Below are positions 10,980 to 22,392 of a stretch of DNA of 64,000 bases, piece after piece. The notes beneath the pieces are model-generated. The model was not told the origin of the DNA and did no database searches. It saw nothing but the letters and a program-made list of their open reading frames with translations. Source of the DNA: Inonotus obliquus (taxonomy: Eukaryota > Basidiomycota > Agaricomycetes > Hymenochaetales > Hymenochaetaceae); the NCBI GenBank assembly GCA_032164295.1, contig JAJHTX010000007.1:1276501-1340500 (forward strand), in the 5' to 3' direction. Numbering within the stretch: position 1 is the stretch's first letter; each line of letters begins with the position of its first letter. The translations under genes and the position numbers were made by a program.

Positions 10980-12413
10980 GACGGCCGCATTACTTTGGTG
11001 TGTATGCTACTAGTACTATCAGTACTGTGACCGTTAGTTCGAACGACTTCCGGTTGGAGTTCTAGACCTGGTAGATGCGTCGAATGGGAAGATGGAAGTA
11101 TGCTCGAGTCGTTTCAGGAATCAAAGAACAGAAGAGAGCTAGATGTGTGTGTGCATCGTTGCCCGAGTTGGATGGAGTTGTTTCTCATTGTCGAGTCGGA
11201 GAGATGGAGGATGAAGACGGAAGTGCCAGTGCTTGGGGTTACATCACCAGGTCAGCTGTTTGGATTGGAAAGTTCTTTTGTGAGCGGGAAGGTTGTCGGG
11301 AGAAGGTATGTATAATGTAATGTGTGACGTCCATTCTTGCGGAGTTTGTTTGGTTTTTCTGTTCTGATCGGCTTGTACTAAGTTGTAGATTCGGATAGAT
11401 TTGCGTTGTGTTGAATAAACTGAAAGAAGGAAGTCGGATCGGATCGTCTTTCAACGGCGTACATTTCCTTTTCGAGGAGTGTTTGTGATTGTGCCGAGTG
11501 CCGATTGCCGAGAGCCGAGAGACGGACGGACGTCATCTGATCCCCGTCCTTTCTCCGCTGATCACTTGGATTTGCGTATGATCCTTCCCGATCTTTCTTT
11601 CTCCGTGTATGGACCTCTTTACAATTGATGTGGTCCGATTCACCGCAGACGAGAGTCGAGTGAGCGATGGGTGAGCGAGTTGATGAGAGTGAGTGCTTCG
11701 GATGGTCTTGGCGTAGATTTCCAGGTCTGAGAAGGGTAAGGCTGGTAAAATTGGGTTTTCGGGTGCTATAGGGAGCAGTAGATACATGTTCTCGCGTGGT
11801 CGAGAGGAGGAGAGGAGATTGATCATTATGGGCGTTAGGCGTTACAGGGCGTTACAGGGCGTTACCCCTTGCAGCGATAACTCTCAGTCTAGACCTCGGA
11901 CGAGATTATTGGGCTCTCCAGCTGAGAGAAAGGGATATCACTAGAGCGATATTCATCTTTTTGGCATCACCGGCCTTGTCAACCCGCGCGTTATTTCTAT
12001 TCGTGTTTGTTTTTCTCTTCTTATGAAATAAAAATACATAAAAACTGGATTAACTGTATATGGTAATGTGTTCCCATGTGCGGAAGGAGAGCGTGTTTGC
12101 GCGATTGTTCTCGTCTGTCCATTATCCCCGTCCACTTCCCCCCCTTCGCCGCCCAACGTGTCGCACGCGTCCACCCGGTCGTCGTCCTCAACTATCGTTC
12201 AAGCGCGTGTTGAAGAGCCATCAGTTGATCGCAGTGGCCGTTGCACCCTGTTGATTGACTTGGACTGATTATGGTTGTATAGCTCCACAGACTTTACCTT
12301 GCCCACTTTCGTCACCATCATCATTTACACCTTCCCTCTCTTTCTCTCTCCCATACTACTGTACTACTTCCTGCTTACATCTCCTCAATATCCTTTCCTT
12401 ATACGCCTCGTGC
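10980..12413. other. Intergenic region, no supported gene
   Basis: About 1.4 kb separates the Cwf19 stop from the next gene model. Only short, mutually overlapping open frames occur and none looks like protein. It holds a small tandem repeat at 11830-11867. From about 12120 on it is C/T-rich, as expected for the promoter and 5' leader of the next gene. Confidence 0.6.
11830..11867. repeat. Short tandem repeat, gcgttacagg-type unit, about 3 copies
   Basis: Reads ggcgttaggcgttacagg then two further gcgttacagg/gcgttaccc units. It is small and imperfect, with no evident function. Confidence 0.7.
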
Positions 12414-13865
12414 ATGTCGTCAAATTCACCCTCAACCTCTTCCCCATGGCCTGCACAGACTCCGTTTCTTCCGCCACCGCCGTCATTTCCGTCTTCACAC
12501 GCCGGTAAGAGGAAACGCTCTGCGATGGATCCACCCGGGCGTCCGTTACGATTCGCTCGCGCACCCATCGCAAATGAGTCAGCGATAAGTAGGTGGTCCC
12601 TTTTTCATCTCGTTTGCCTCGGTTGTCATCGTTTTTATTCCCTCAGACGATGCTAAGGATCGATGCTTCGACTCTGACAACTCGGTTTATTCGTGTTGGC
12701 CCACAAGCGAGACTCGTCTCAATCAGAACGATGCCACTCAATTCGTTTGTATGTACTCCTACGTTCTCTCTTTTTTTTCGCCATTCATTCTCTAACGGCC
12801 GCGGGCGTCTGTAGGGAATAGCCGATTACCAGTATTCACTCAGTTTAATCTCGTCGACATTGGACTCTTTCGTGCAGACACGGGTGACCTTGTAAGAAAT
12901 TTCTCCGACCAAAGCAATCCGTCGAATAGAGCTGGTTTCCTTCCCATTACCGCCGATGACGAATGGTGGGGGATTGATGGCCCCCGATGGGACGGAGAAC
13001 CTACCCCCTTCCCATTCTACTTCGCCATCGTCGCTAGCGGGACGCCAATTGCTTCCGGTATACCACAGGCGACTTTTACCGCAGTCCGTAAGTACACGAG
13101 GCCTAACGTGTCTCTATGGTGCTGATTATTATCGTAGAAACAACCCTCCCTAATTCCGTGATCGCCTCAATGTCGGCCGCCTCTGCGTCTGTTGCGGAGG
13201 CCTCGGGTTCAGCGTCAGTGACCGGGAGTCAAACTATCCTAACCAGCTCAACGTCGTCCGGGGGGAGCATTCAGGGTGCGGAGGACGATTCTTCGTTCCC
13301 ACGCTGGGCTATCGCCGTAATCGTGATTCTCGGCTTCCTTGCGCTAGCAGCTCTGGTTGCACTGATATTTCTGATACTGGCTCGGGCTCGCCGGCGCCGC
13401 TACGACGCTTCGCGACGGGGTTCGATGGGATCACAATCCCCAATGATGGCTAACGTGCAGACAGGTGGACCTCTTTCGCCACAGATGGAAGCATCAGAAG
13501 CTGCTGGAGGGTTAGGCGCAGGCTTAGGAGCGGGGACGGCATTAGGTGGTGCTGCAGCTACGAGAGCGATGTCTTCGGGTGTACCAGAAAACGATGGAGC
13601 ATCATCTATCAGCGAGAATCTGTTCTCTGGAGCAGATGCAGCTGTAATGGCTGAGGCCTTCCGAAAGGCGCTGCGAAAACCAGAGTTTGCAGACCAACCG
13701 GTGGAAGAAGGCGAGAGTCCGGAAGCGAGTCCAGATCACCCAGAGCTACTGAGTCGTGAGCTTGCAGAGGAGGGCCGGGATATTCGAAGTGTTGGATCGT
13801 CACGGGGAGTTCACGTCGAAACGCTGAGTGACGGACATAGCACACCGCGGAACAGTAGCGGATGA
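12414..13865 (+). CDS. Single-pass membrane protein with Ser/Thr-rich extracellular region
   Basis: I do not recognise a named family. The model joins 12414-12588, 12647-12748, 12815-13087 and 13138-13865 and closes to 425 residues. The ectodomain contains RCFDSDNSVYSCW, FNLVDIGLFRADTGDLV and DDEWWGIDGPRWDG, ending PFYFAIVASGTPI then PQATFTAVQTT. A Ser/Thr-rich stalk (about 45 residues) leads to one strong membrane helix, WAIAVIVILGFLALAALVAL, and an Arg cluster ARARRRR on the cytosolic side. The tail of about 150 residues is acidic and Ser-rich. This layout resembles fungal cell-surface sensors. The first exon is the weak point: it is Pro/Ser-rich, has no evident signal peptide, and the true start may lie in another upstream exon. 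Confidence 0.7.
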
Positions 13866-15771
13866 CACCGCCCAAATGTACCTTGATCGTTCGATTTTTC
13901 TTTTCTTTGGGTGTTTGTGCGGGTCATTAGGTAGCTTGACCGTTTCTTTTGGTCACTTTCATTGCAGAATCCGAAACGTTCGCCTCGCTTCTTTCCTGCA
14001 CGAAATCGCTTCGCTTCACGCAGCTGTCCGTCCAACGCGGTGCTTTGTGACGTCTTTTTGCTCTCTGTTCTCCGTCGCGGCTCAACCCCTGCCAATGCCA
14101 CTTGGCATCATGACCTCCTTCCGGCCCCATCTTCCCACTCATTTCCTCCGCCTCCTAAACGCACCCTTGTTCCATCCTTTTATTCAGCCAATCCGGAGCC
14201 CCCTTTCACCAGTCATGCAACGCGGACTCGTCGAACATGATTTGCTTTCAACTAGCCTTGCGATGGCACGATCCCCTGACCGCGCGTCGTTCTTTACCAT
14301 TACTTATTTGGTTTTTTTCTCCCTCCCCCATTCCATCTTTTTTCATTCATGTGTTATTGCATTTGCTTCTAGGTGCTCCTCGACGTTCATGTCCCTGGCT
14401 CTTATGTTTATTTTTGTCTCGCTTTTTTACCCCTTACCCAGGTTCGCTTTTAGTTTGTCTCCTCAGATTTTAGTTACCCGCGTCTGGCTTTTGCAAGTTC
14501 ACGAACGAAGTGTTTGTTTGTCATACATTTCGGTGGTGAATTCTTTTTGAGCAAGTAATTTGCTTTCGTTGTTGTCGATTGCGTTGATGTTACCAGTGAA
14601 CGAATCTCCGAGATTACTCGTATGGATCATGGTTGAACGGGTTCGCATGAGGGTGTGCTTAGCCTGTGCACTTGACCTAATCTTGGGATTTGTTCCCAAG
14701 GAGCTTGAGTAAGGGCTGAACGGACCGAGATGGGTCTTGGGATTCCGAAGTTGTGCCTGCTACTCTTTTGGTATTGTATGAGCTCAGTCGTCCTACTTAC
14801 TAAGTAGGAAGAGCCATGACTTTGCGTTGATTTCCTACGATGCAATACAGTACATCACATCTGGTTCTTCTTTAGTATTAGTTAGGGATGCGTACATATG
14901 GCTTATGGCCTGATACCCCCCTCTCTCCTCGATCTTGCTTTCTTGATCTCTTTTTTCTGCTCTGTGTTTCTTTTCTTTTTCTTTTTCTGTCTCGTTATGC
15001 TTTTTTTATTGTTTACTGCAGTTTGAGATTGGTGCTTTGTTATGTTAAGTACGTTATGAAGTGAAGTGGTAATATAATTGAATTGAATTTTGGTTTTGTT
15101 GTTATTTGGAATTGTTTGAGTTTGAATACTTGGTCGCGTTGTTGGAGTGTAAGATTACATAAGGTGGTCGCAATAATTGGATTGAGAAGCCCTGAGAAAT
15201 ATTGTACAGTCTAGAACCCGACCCAACTCAGTTTTCAGTGGTTTGTTTTGATATTTAGGTGGAACAAGAGAATTGCTGAAAGGTGACAAGGTGTTACTTG
15301 CAGCATTATTTTTTGGTGTTTGTATTTTTGTGGGATGGGGATGGTTTTGGTTGATCGGTTGGTGGTTAGTGGTTAGTGGTTCAGGTACATGTTTTGATGG
15401 GTGTTTGACTTTGACTATGGAATTTGACTTCTTTGGACGGACGAGATGTGAGATGAGAGATGGGATCGTGTGACTTACTTGGTGGTTGAATGAGGGACGA
15501 GGGTAGGTCTTACTTCTTACTTTTTTCTCCTCTTTCTTACTTCTTACTTCTTTCAATATTGTGAATCATATAATATTGTAACATGTAACATGTACCCCTT
15601 GTTTCTTCTTCTTCTTATCTATTTATCTAGATACTCGATATTCGATATTCGATATGATATGAAACAGGGAACAGGGAGATGTCTTGGTGACCTTTGGAAG
15701 AAGAATTGAATTACGTGTGGTAAGACATGTAGCGTGTAGCGTGTAGATTGGTGATTGGTATTGTAGGGGAT

Positions 15772-15823
15772 TGTGAGGGATTGTGAGGAGGAGGAGGAGG
15801 GGGAGGAGGAGGGGGAGGAGTAA
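15772..15823. repeat. Degenerate GGA/GGGGGA purine repeat
   Basis: Purine-only run made of attgtgaggga duplications followed by gga and gggga units on the + strand. Confidence 0.7.
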
Positions 15824-16411
15824 GGAGTAATGGAAGGAATGGAAGGAACGGAAGGAATGGGTAAGGTGGGGATGCGATGCGATGCGAGGAGAGCATATGA
15901 TATGATATAACATGACGGATATGCATATGGATGTGAAACGCGAAACGCTGAAAGTTGAGGTAGAGTTGTTATGAGTAAATATTAGGATAGCGGATAGCGT
16001 GGCATAGGCATAGGCACAGGCATATGTAGGCACTTGGGGATGTATTCGCTCGGTTCTCGGTTCTGGGAGAGCAATAGCTGTAGCACTAACGAGCATGATG
16101 CGAGGCAATGCGAGAGTACGCGTGCACATACATACCGGTTCTCGGTTCCGAATGTTGATATAATATTAGCACTATGACACGATGGCGCGATGGTACAAAG
16201 GTACGGTAACCACTCGCTTGATTGAGCACTCCATAGCCCACGAGTAACCAGAACCATTCAGCCTAACAGCCTAAAAATCATTGATTTTGTTGTTTTTAGG
16301 TCGGTTCTGAACGATACATAACGTTGGCGGTATATTCGAAAGGGACTTACCAGGGAATGTCATATGTAAGGTTATGTAGACAATCGGATATGGATTTGGT
16401 ACTAGTACGGC

Positions 16412-16497
16412 GAGGAGGAGGAGGGGGAGGAGGAGGAGGAGGAGGAGGAGGAGGAGGAGGAGGAGGAGGAGGAGGAGGAGGAGGAGGAGGAGGAGGG
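16412..16497. repeat. (GGA)n trinucleotide microsatellite
   Basis: About 85 bp of nearly pure GGA units with two G-insertion interruptions near the left end. It lies outside any gene, about 380 bp downstream of the RSA3 stop. Confidence 0.95.
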
Positions 16498-16872
16498 TTA
16501 TGATTCCTCTGTTTCGCCATCATCAAGGATGATTTCCATTTCGTTTATTTTTTGTTTCCCGTTTGGATCCGTTGATGAGGATGAGGAGGAAGTTGAAGAG
16601 TAGATGTTTGTACCTGATGCGAGGGAGTCGATTAGGAGGGAGAGGCGTGCGGGTGTTAGGTTTGGTTCCTATAGTTTTGGTTTTTTTTGTGAGGTGATGC
16701 GAGATGAGAGTAGTGTGGTTGAATGATGGATGTGAGATGTAAGTAATGGGATGTGAAGCGAAATGAAGTCAATTTCGTCAGTCATGTTCAAACACACATA
16801 ACCGAAATGAAAATGAAAATGAGGATGAGAATGAAGAAGCAATCAAAATGAATGATACAAATGATACAAATG

Positions 16873-17430
16873 TTAACGCACTTTACGAATTTCGTTTAAA
16901 TCATCAGCAAAAGCATCTGCTACGCAACCGAGATAGAATTGACGAAAACGTGCACGGAGAGCTGATTCGGCTTCTGGGGAGGAGTTGAGTTTGTTGAGGA
17001 ATACGTTTGAGTCGGGTACGTTTCTTATTGGTGGAGGTGAGGGCGGAGGTGAGCGAGATCGTGTGGGTGTGCGAGCGTTTGGGTTGTCAGATGGTTGAGT
17101 TGCAGCAGCACTTGGAGTTGGTCCTGAGGTGGATTTTAGACGTTTCGTGGTGACATCCGAGTCCGATTCAGATTCAGAGTATGAGTCCACGCTCGACTCC
17201 GCAGAAGATTCAGACTCAGAATCATCCATAACCTCTACTTTCAAAGGTCGTTTCTGCGGAATCCTAACAGTTTTTGGTTCCCTCTCCTTCTCCTTTCCAG
17301 TATTCGATTCCGACGCAGAAGATGAAGATGACGAAGAGAGATCAGACGAGGAGGAAGAGGATACCTCACGTCGTTTACGCTTTCTTCTGTTGCGTTTGCG
17401 GGGGACTGGATGTTTCGCTGCTGGTGCCAT
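16873..17430 (-). CDS. RSA3: Ribosome assembly protein Rsa3-like
   Basis: A single-exon gene of 185 residues. Rsa3 is a nucleolar factor of early 60S subunit assembly, associated with the Dbp6 complex. The N-terminus is a basic, nuclear-localising stretch (PRKRNRRKRKRREV). It is followed by poly-Ser/acidic segments (SSSSSDLSSSSSSSASES, then ESESDSD) and a Pro/Ser linker. The conserved part is the C-terminal 45 residues: SNVFLNKLNSSPEAE, then RFRQFYLGCVADAFADDLNEIRK. This matches the Rsa3 C-terminal pattern of FYL plus a DDL.xLRK ending. The start is the Met before APAAKHP; the frame is open further upstream but without a convincing start. A CACGTG lies about 95 bp upstream. The call rests on the C-terminal motif only. 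Confidence 0.75.
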   Translation of the reverse strand: MAPAAKHPVPRKRNRRKRKRREVSSSSSSDLSSSSSSSASESNTGKEKEREPKTVRIPQKRPLKVEVMDDSESESSAESSVDSYSESESDSDVTTKRLKSTSGPTPSAAATQPSDNPNARTPTRSRSPPPSPPPIRNVPDSNVFLNKLNSSPEAESALRARFRQFYLGCVADAFADDLNEIRKVR

Positions 17431-17523
17431 TCCCGTTACTTTGATGGTTTGTGGTGTGAACTTGAACTCGAAGGTCACCGCGCAAAGATTTTTCTGTCGA
17501 TCAATGATCGACGCCTGTAATAT

Positions 17524-17529
17524 CACGTG
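17524..17529. promoter_or_regulatory. CACGTG box upstream of RSA3
   Basis: Palindromic E-box about 95 bp before the RSA3 start on the minus strand. Function inferred from the motif only. Confidence 0.3.
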
Positions 17530-17613
17530 GTGAATGTTATGTAATGGGACTTGGTTTTTGCATTTCCTTCCGCAAAGTCCATCCTGAGTAGAGTAGCCCC
17601 TAGTAGCCCTCAT

Positions 17614-18813
17614 CTCTCAAGTGAGGCTATGGCTTTGGTGAGCGTCTTGGCTGGTTGGAATTTGAAATGCTCAGATCCTTGTGTGACCTGCTGATTGGTT
17701 ATACTCTTGTCCGTTGGGAAGACCTTCGTTTTTCACTGAGACCATAGAGGCAGTACTCGAATTAACACAGTTTATTCTTATCCCCAAGATAGCCTCATGG
17801 GGCCTGTTGGTGAGATATTTCTATCGTTATCTATGAATGTGCTGTCCGAGTTACTGATAGATCGATTTGTACCTTGGTTCTGTCATCAGTGGCTTTTATT
17901 CTCCCGCTTGATACCCGTCTGGCTACGGAAAGATCATCCATTATCCGTTAGGAATAATGGTTGCCAAACAGTTGTCGAAACATCGAGAGTCGTTACTATT
18001 CTGATTGAAATAACAAAATTCTTTATACGGGCATCAACCTCAGGCTGTTCACGCATAGGTTTTCCGTGCGTGGTGAATGTTCCTGGTAATTCGCTCCCGC
18101 TATACACTCATAACAAACTTCCAGCAAACCGAGAATGAGTCCGTTCTTTCCTATCCTTCACTTTCAAGAAGAACCGAGGGGTAGATCATATGCGGGTGCA
18201 ATGACGGTGAATTTAACGCTCACGACGGAATTATCGAGTCCATGAATGGTGAGTAACTTTGCACCTACCGGGAAACATTTGAGATTCCCGGATCCCGATC
18301 TGTTGACAATGTTCAGCGTCGCTGATAGACCGTTCTGTACCTTAGCTTGTCATAGGCATTATTTTTGCTCCTTCTGTGCGGTACCCGCGAGCCCAAGAAA
18401 CAATGCGAGTATACCCAAGAGACTTCCCAAGTACAGTGGTGGCAAAGGCGCCTCCGAGATGATTTCTGAGCCACCACTTTCCCCTAGCGGTGGAAATATA
18501 AATGACACGAGGGTCGATGCAAATCACTTGCTTGGATTTGCGCTCGGAAGCTTCGGATTGAGTAAGGGAAGGGAAGGGCGTGGAGGTAACGAGGCTGATC
18601 TCTTATCTTCGCATTATATGCTGGGTGGCACAGCTTCGATGATGCAACTGTAAATGTCAGGTAGCTTGAATGATCCCCTCATACGTAGGATAATTGGGCG
18701 CGGCACGGTCTCCACACGGACTTTCCTCGCCATACTCCTTTCCCTCCTTCATCCGACGCAGGTGAAGCTCGTCGAGCTCTACTTGCTACCCTCAAGGACC
18801 CTCGTTCACTCTT
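17614..18813. other. Intergenic region with an imperfect internal duplication
   Basis: Holds no convincing gene; open frames are short and unlike proteins. Two segments, about 17854-17920 and 18322-18390, share ctgatagaYcg..tgtacctt..tgtcat and following bases, suggesting an old duplication or a decayed element. The last 150 bp is the promoter of the glycosyltransferase-like gene. Confidence 0.45.
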
Positions 18814-20589
18814 ATGACTATGTATTCACCTCTGGAACGAGTGCCTCGAGCATACTGTCGGAAAGCTTTACTTGTTGGTGTCATGGTTTTTGCTAGCCTG
18901 GTGATACTTTTGGCGGTTTCTGGATGGAGTTCGTACCCTAGCTTTGGTATGAAATATGGTATGATGGGGGTTAAGACCTACCAGAGGGCGAAGAGGCGGC
19001 ATGTCGCTGTAGCCAGTCATTTCAGGCAGCACTTCGACGTGCATCTCGCTGTGGCACATACGATTCGCCAAGTATTAGGGGTTGACGGGAGTGTGGAGGT
19101 GTTTGCAAGCACGCCTTTGCTTCATGGATTTCAGGATGTGGTCGACGCTCTTGACCTTTATGACAAGCGGATTCGACACCCGGACGAGTTTATAGATGCA
19201 ATGAAGGGAACATTATCTGGCTCAAGTGGTCAAGGGGATATAGTCGACCTCGTACTTTTCGGAACTTGTGAAATTGAGTAATTTCTGTCTTCGGTGTCAA
19301 TCCGTTGGTTTTGAATTGATCTGATCAAGAGATGAATGAATTACTCGCAGCATGAATCGATGGTCTGACGAACTCTTGGCAGTCTGGGATTCCCGACCTT
19401 CCGACCAGAAATTCAAAGTTGTTTGTATTGTTCACCACTTTCGCGATTCGAATTGGCAAAGACATATTACACCATGGGCGTCTCGGGGAGCCATTCGACT
19501 CCTCCCTATAGGGTACCAGTTAGCCAACAGCAATACCAAACGAAAGGTATCTATACTGACGTTGGCCGTTTAGTGTAGGTCGTGCTTTCCGTGCACACTT
19601 CCAAGAGCTGGCCGATAGCAGCGACCCGGATTTGTACGCGGCTCTGTATGAATATATCGACATTGACGTCCATGCTCCTGTCCTTAATTTACCTGAGTAC
19701 GGTACAAGGAGAGAGCTGGTTGCGCTTTCACGCGCAGTTATTCAAGGGAATTTCCAAGTTGACAGAAGGGATTATCCGCATATATTTTCAGATCTGCTCG
19801 ACGCTCTTCAGAGTACGCCTTGTTCTGCGTCTGGAAGGATTCGTGTTATTGATTAAGGGGATTTGTAGACGACCCAGAGACGTGGGGGTACCAACCTTTA
19901 GGGTACGAACGGGAAGTCTACGAGCGAATACAAGGCTCGGATCGCGAACCATTCGAGTTGCATTTGATTGGAGAAGGGCATCTCGAGATCCCGAAGGAGC
20001 TTTCGAACATTGTCTTTACTCACAACGGTCTCAGTTATGTCGACTTCTATGCTTTGATGCAGAGCATGGACATTGTGATTCCTGCGTTCGTGAACAAAGA
20101 CTGTAAGTACATTCTTTTGGAGATTTGTCTGGGGAATGACCTCACTCTTTCTTTAAAAGACTATGATTTTCAAGCAAGTTCGACCGTAGCCATGGCGGTG
20201 CAGTGTAACGTATGTTCCCTGCTGCATCTTCAAAAGTGCGGTATGATTAATCCAAAGATTCATAGGTGCCAATACTAGCATCAAGGCGTATGCGCACAGC
20301 GTACGGATACATTGATGATGACTGGGTAACGATTGTCCGTCCACAAGCTTTACGCGAAATTCCCGCAATAGGCGCTTTACGTGGCGCGACTTGGAACCTG
20401 GGATCAACTTCAAACAGTTCTATCACGCAAGGTTCTGGGATCGAGGAGTATGAGGAGGACGTACGACGTATGCTAGATAACGATTGGCGCCGATCAATGA
20501 GAGGGTTCGCTCAGTTCAAAAACGGATTATGGAAGCGGAACCAAGAAGCGATTTGGAGAGTATTGAATGATCTTCCGGGAGAGATGTAA
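18814..20589 (+). CDS. Type II membrane glycosyltransferase-like protein (GT-B-like C-terminus)
   Basis: The N-terminal tail is about 15 residues. It is followed by one hydrophobic helix (ALLVGVMVFASLVILLAV) and a large lumenal domain, the topology of Golgi glycosyltransferases. In the second half it reads EPFELHLIGEGHLEIPKEL, then FTHNGLSYVDFYALMQSMDIVIPAF, YDFQASSTVAMAVQCNVPILAS and a final Trp-containing segment. The order (Gly-rich strand, 'YVDFYALMxxMD.V.PA', 'Q.SSTxAxAV...VPI.A') is what a GT-B donor-nucleotide domain looks like, with SST/AxA as the sugar-nucleotide-binding helix. Six exons (18814-19277, 19351-19512, 19574-19812, 19869-20102, 20160-20209, 20266-20589) close to 490 residues. 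I do not know the CAZy family or substrate. Confidence 0.7.
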
Positions 20590-20952
20590 ACAGCAGACAT
20601 CGCCTTTGGCTGCGAAAGGTTAATACTTGCCAATCATTTACATTGTCCATACTTCTAGGCTTGTAGCTATAGCAAACCAGACAGCAGCGCCATGAAAAAA
20701 ACGCACTTAGACTATGAGAAATTCCCACCCCCGCCTGCACCAGCCAATCCGGATCGGAAGCTATAAAGACTACGATGAACGCGTTGTGAGCGTGTTGCGC
20801 GTAAGCAAAGAGGCTTTTTTCATGGATGGGATTGGATAGTGAAATGACAAACTGCCTGATAGAGACTTTGGATTACATAATCGACGACTGCATTACATTA
20901 CTTTGCAGTTGGGCCATGCACACTGTGTGTCTATCCTTGCCTTGCTTCCGCC

Positions 20953-22121
20953 ATGTCATCGTTAATGGTACCACCACCAACAGAAGAGCAGCTTAAGGAG
21001 ATTGTTCAAGGTCCCTCGGAAGTGGAGTGGCGGTGAGTCGGTCTTCTTTCGTCTGTTTCTGCTTGTGGGCTGGTTGTGCCAATTGACTTGAAATGACATT
21101 GTTGTACTATAGATATGAGATGCGTAGAGAGTGTCAAGAAATATTGCCGAATGTTTTCTTGGGACCGTTCCAAGCCTCCAAATCGCTCGAAACGTTGGAG
21201 AGGTTGGAGATAACTCACATGTATGCCGCATTTCGCTACTCTTGATCGTTTGAGGAATATGCTCATCTTTGATCGTCGGATATGTGACTGGCATCTTTCT
21301 TATTGATTACGGGGATCTTCAGAGTGTGTATAAGGGATTCGAAAGAGGCGTTCTCTGTGAAACCACGATTCCCGGATCGATTTTCGTACCTTGTACTTGA
21401 TGTCCAGGATAATGAGGAGCAGAATCTCATTGGGTTATTCCCTAGGTGCGCGTGGTCACCAGAGTTTTTCTTCGAGTTGTTACTCAAGTTTCCCCGGACC
21501 TAATTCTTCGTCGTTGTGTTTGAGTACAGAGCCAAACAGTTCATCGATAACGCCATAGCGAACGGTGGACGCGTATTGGTTCATTGTAATGGCGGGATCA
21601 GTCTATCGCCTGCTTTTGTGGTGATGTATGTGATGCAGTATTATCAGATGTCTTGGGAGGATGCGTTGCATACGGTACAAAATCGACGGTATTGTATTTC
21701 GCCGAACGGAGGGTTCCTTACACAGATCAAGGTGAGCTTCATGTTCCATGTTAATCTGTATCTCTTCTTGGGTGAGCTTTGGACGCTAATGACATGGATT
21801 TCTATGGGTTTCTCCTTTGTTTGCGTGCAGGAATATGAGTCGATATATCGCGCGAATGTCGCTGTTATGACTAATCCGAGTAGGGTTGCCTCTGTATCGC
21901 GTCGAAAACGTGATGACGAGAATGACGACGATGAAATGAGGTGAGTTTTTGTTTCGTTCCGGGGCGTATAAGATTAGATTGGTCCTGTTATTAGAGAGGA
22001 AGTTCGGAAGAGGACTATTAGGCCGTTGAAAGGGGCGAATGGCGTTACTATAGCGTCTCCCGTTTCTCCGATTCCACCATCATATCATGGACAACATGAT
22101 CCTGACGCAATGGAGACATGA
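20953..22121 (+). CDS. STYX-like pseudophosphatase (dual-specificity phosphatase fold)
   Basis: Matches the STYX group of inactive dual-specificity phosphatases across its length. It has the start region EVEWRYEMRRECQEILPNVFLGPF, the ITHIVCIRD strand, FSYLVLDVQDNEEQNLI, the P-loop, and the tail NRRYCISPNGGFLTQIKEYESIY. The P-loop reads VHCNGGISLSPAF. An active enzyme needs HCxxxxxR; here the nucleophile Cys (C123) is kept but the Arg is Leu (L129). Human STYX has the opposite lesion (Cys to Gly, Arg kept). STYX proteins act as phospho-substrate anchors, for example for MAPKs, and as F-box regulators; the role here is inferred. Six exons (20953-21032, 21113-21220, 21323-21445, 21530-21731, 21831-21940, 21995-22121) close to 249 residues. 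Confidence 0.9.
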
Positions 22122-22392
22122 TGATTCTTTTGGTGTAAAACATTCGATTTGTTGTTATTTGGATTTCAGTTCATGTTCTTTCTCTTGTCCTCGAGGTGTT
22201 TCAAACCCAAATCAATTTCAACTCGATCTACCATCAATTTAAGCTTGACTCCAGCAAAGGTAGCCGTCGCTCTGCAGTCCCATCCAATCGATTTGTATTA
22301 TTCTAGTGTTTCTATTCTACTGCTCAATCCAGTCCAAAGTCTATGTTTATGTACGGAAATGATGTTGTGATTTCCCCACATTCTTTTCGTTA

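Larger units (their letters stand above)
13866..16872. other. 3-kb intergenic region rich in simple sequence
   Basis: 13870-14560 is strongly T/C-rich and stays open in several frames at once, including a 240-codon frame that starts inside the preceding gene; I take this as composition, not coding. 14900-15060 and 15480-15620 are T-rich. 15740-15860 has runs of short direct repeats (gcgtgta, ttgtgaggga, GGA and ggaatggaa units). 16412-16497 is a GGA run. No RNA gene or intron-bearing gene is evident. Confidence 0.6.

Noticed and set aside
13828..14550. 240-codon open frame on the + strand overlapping the end of the membrane-protein gene
   Set aside because: T/C-rich DNA stays open in other frames too, the peptide is Phe/Ser/Leu low-complexity, and the frame begins inside a real gene.
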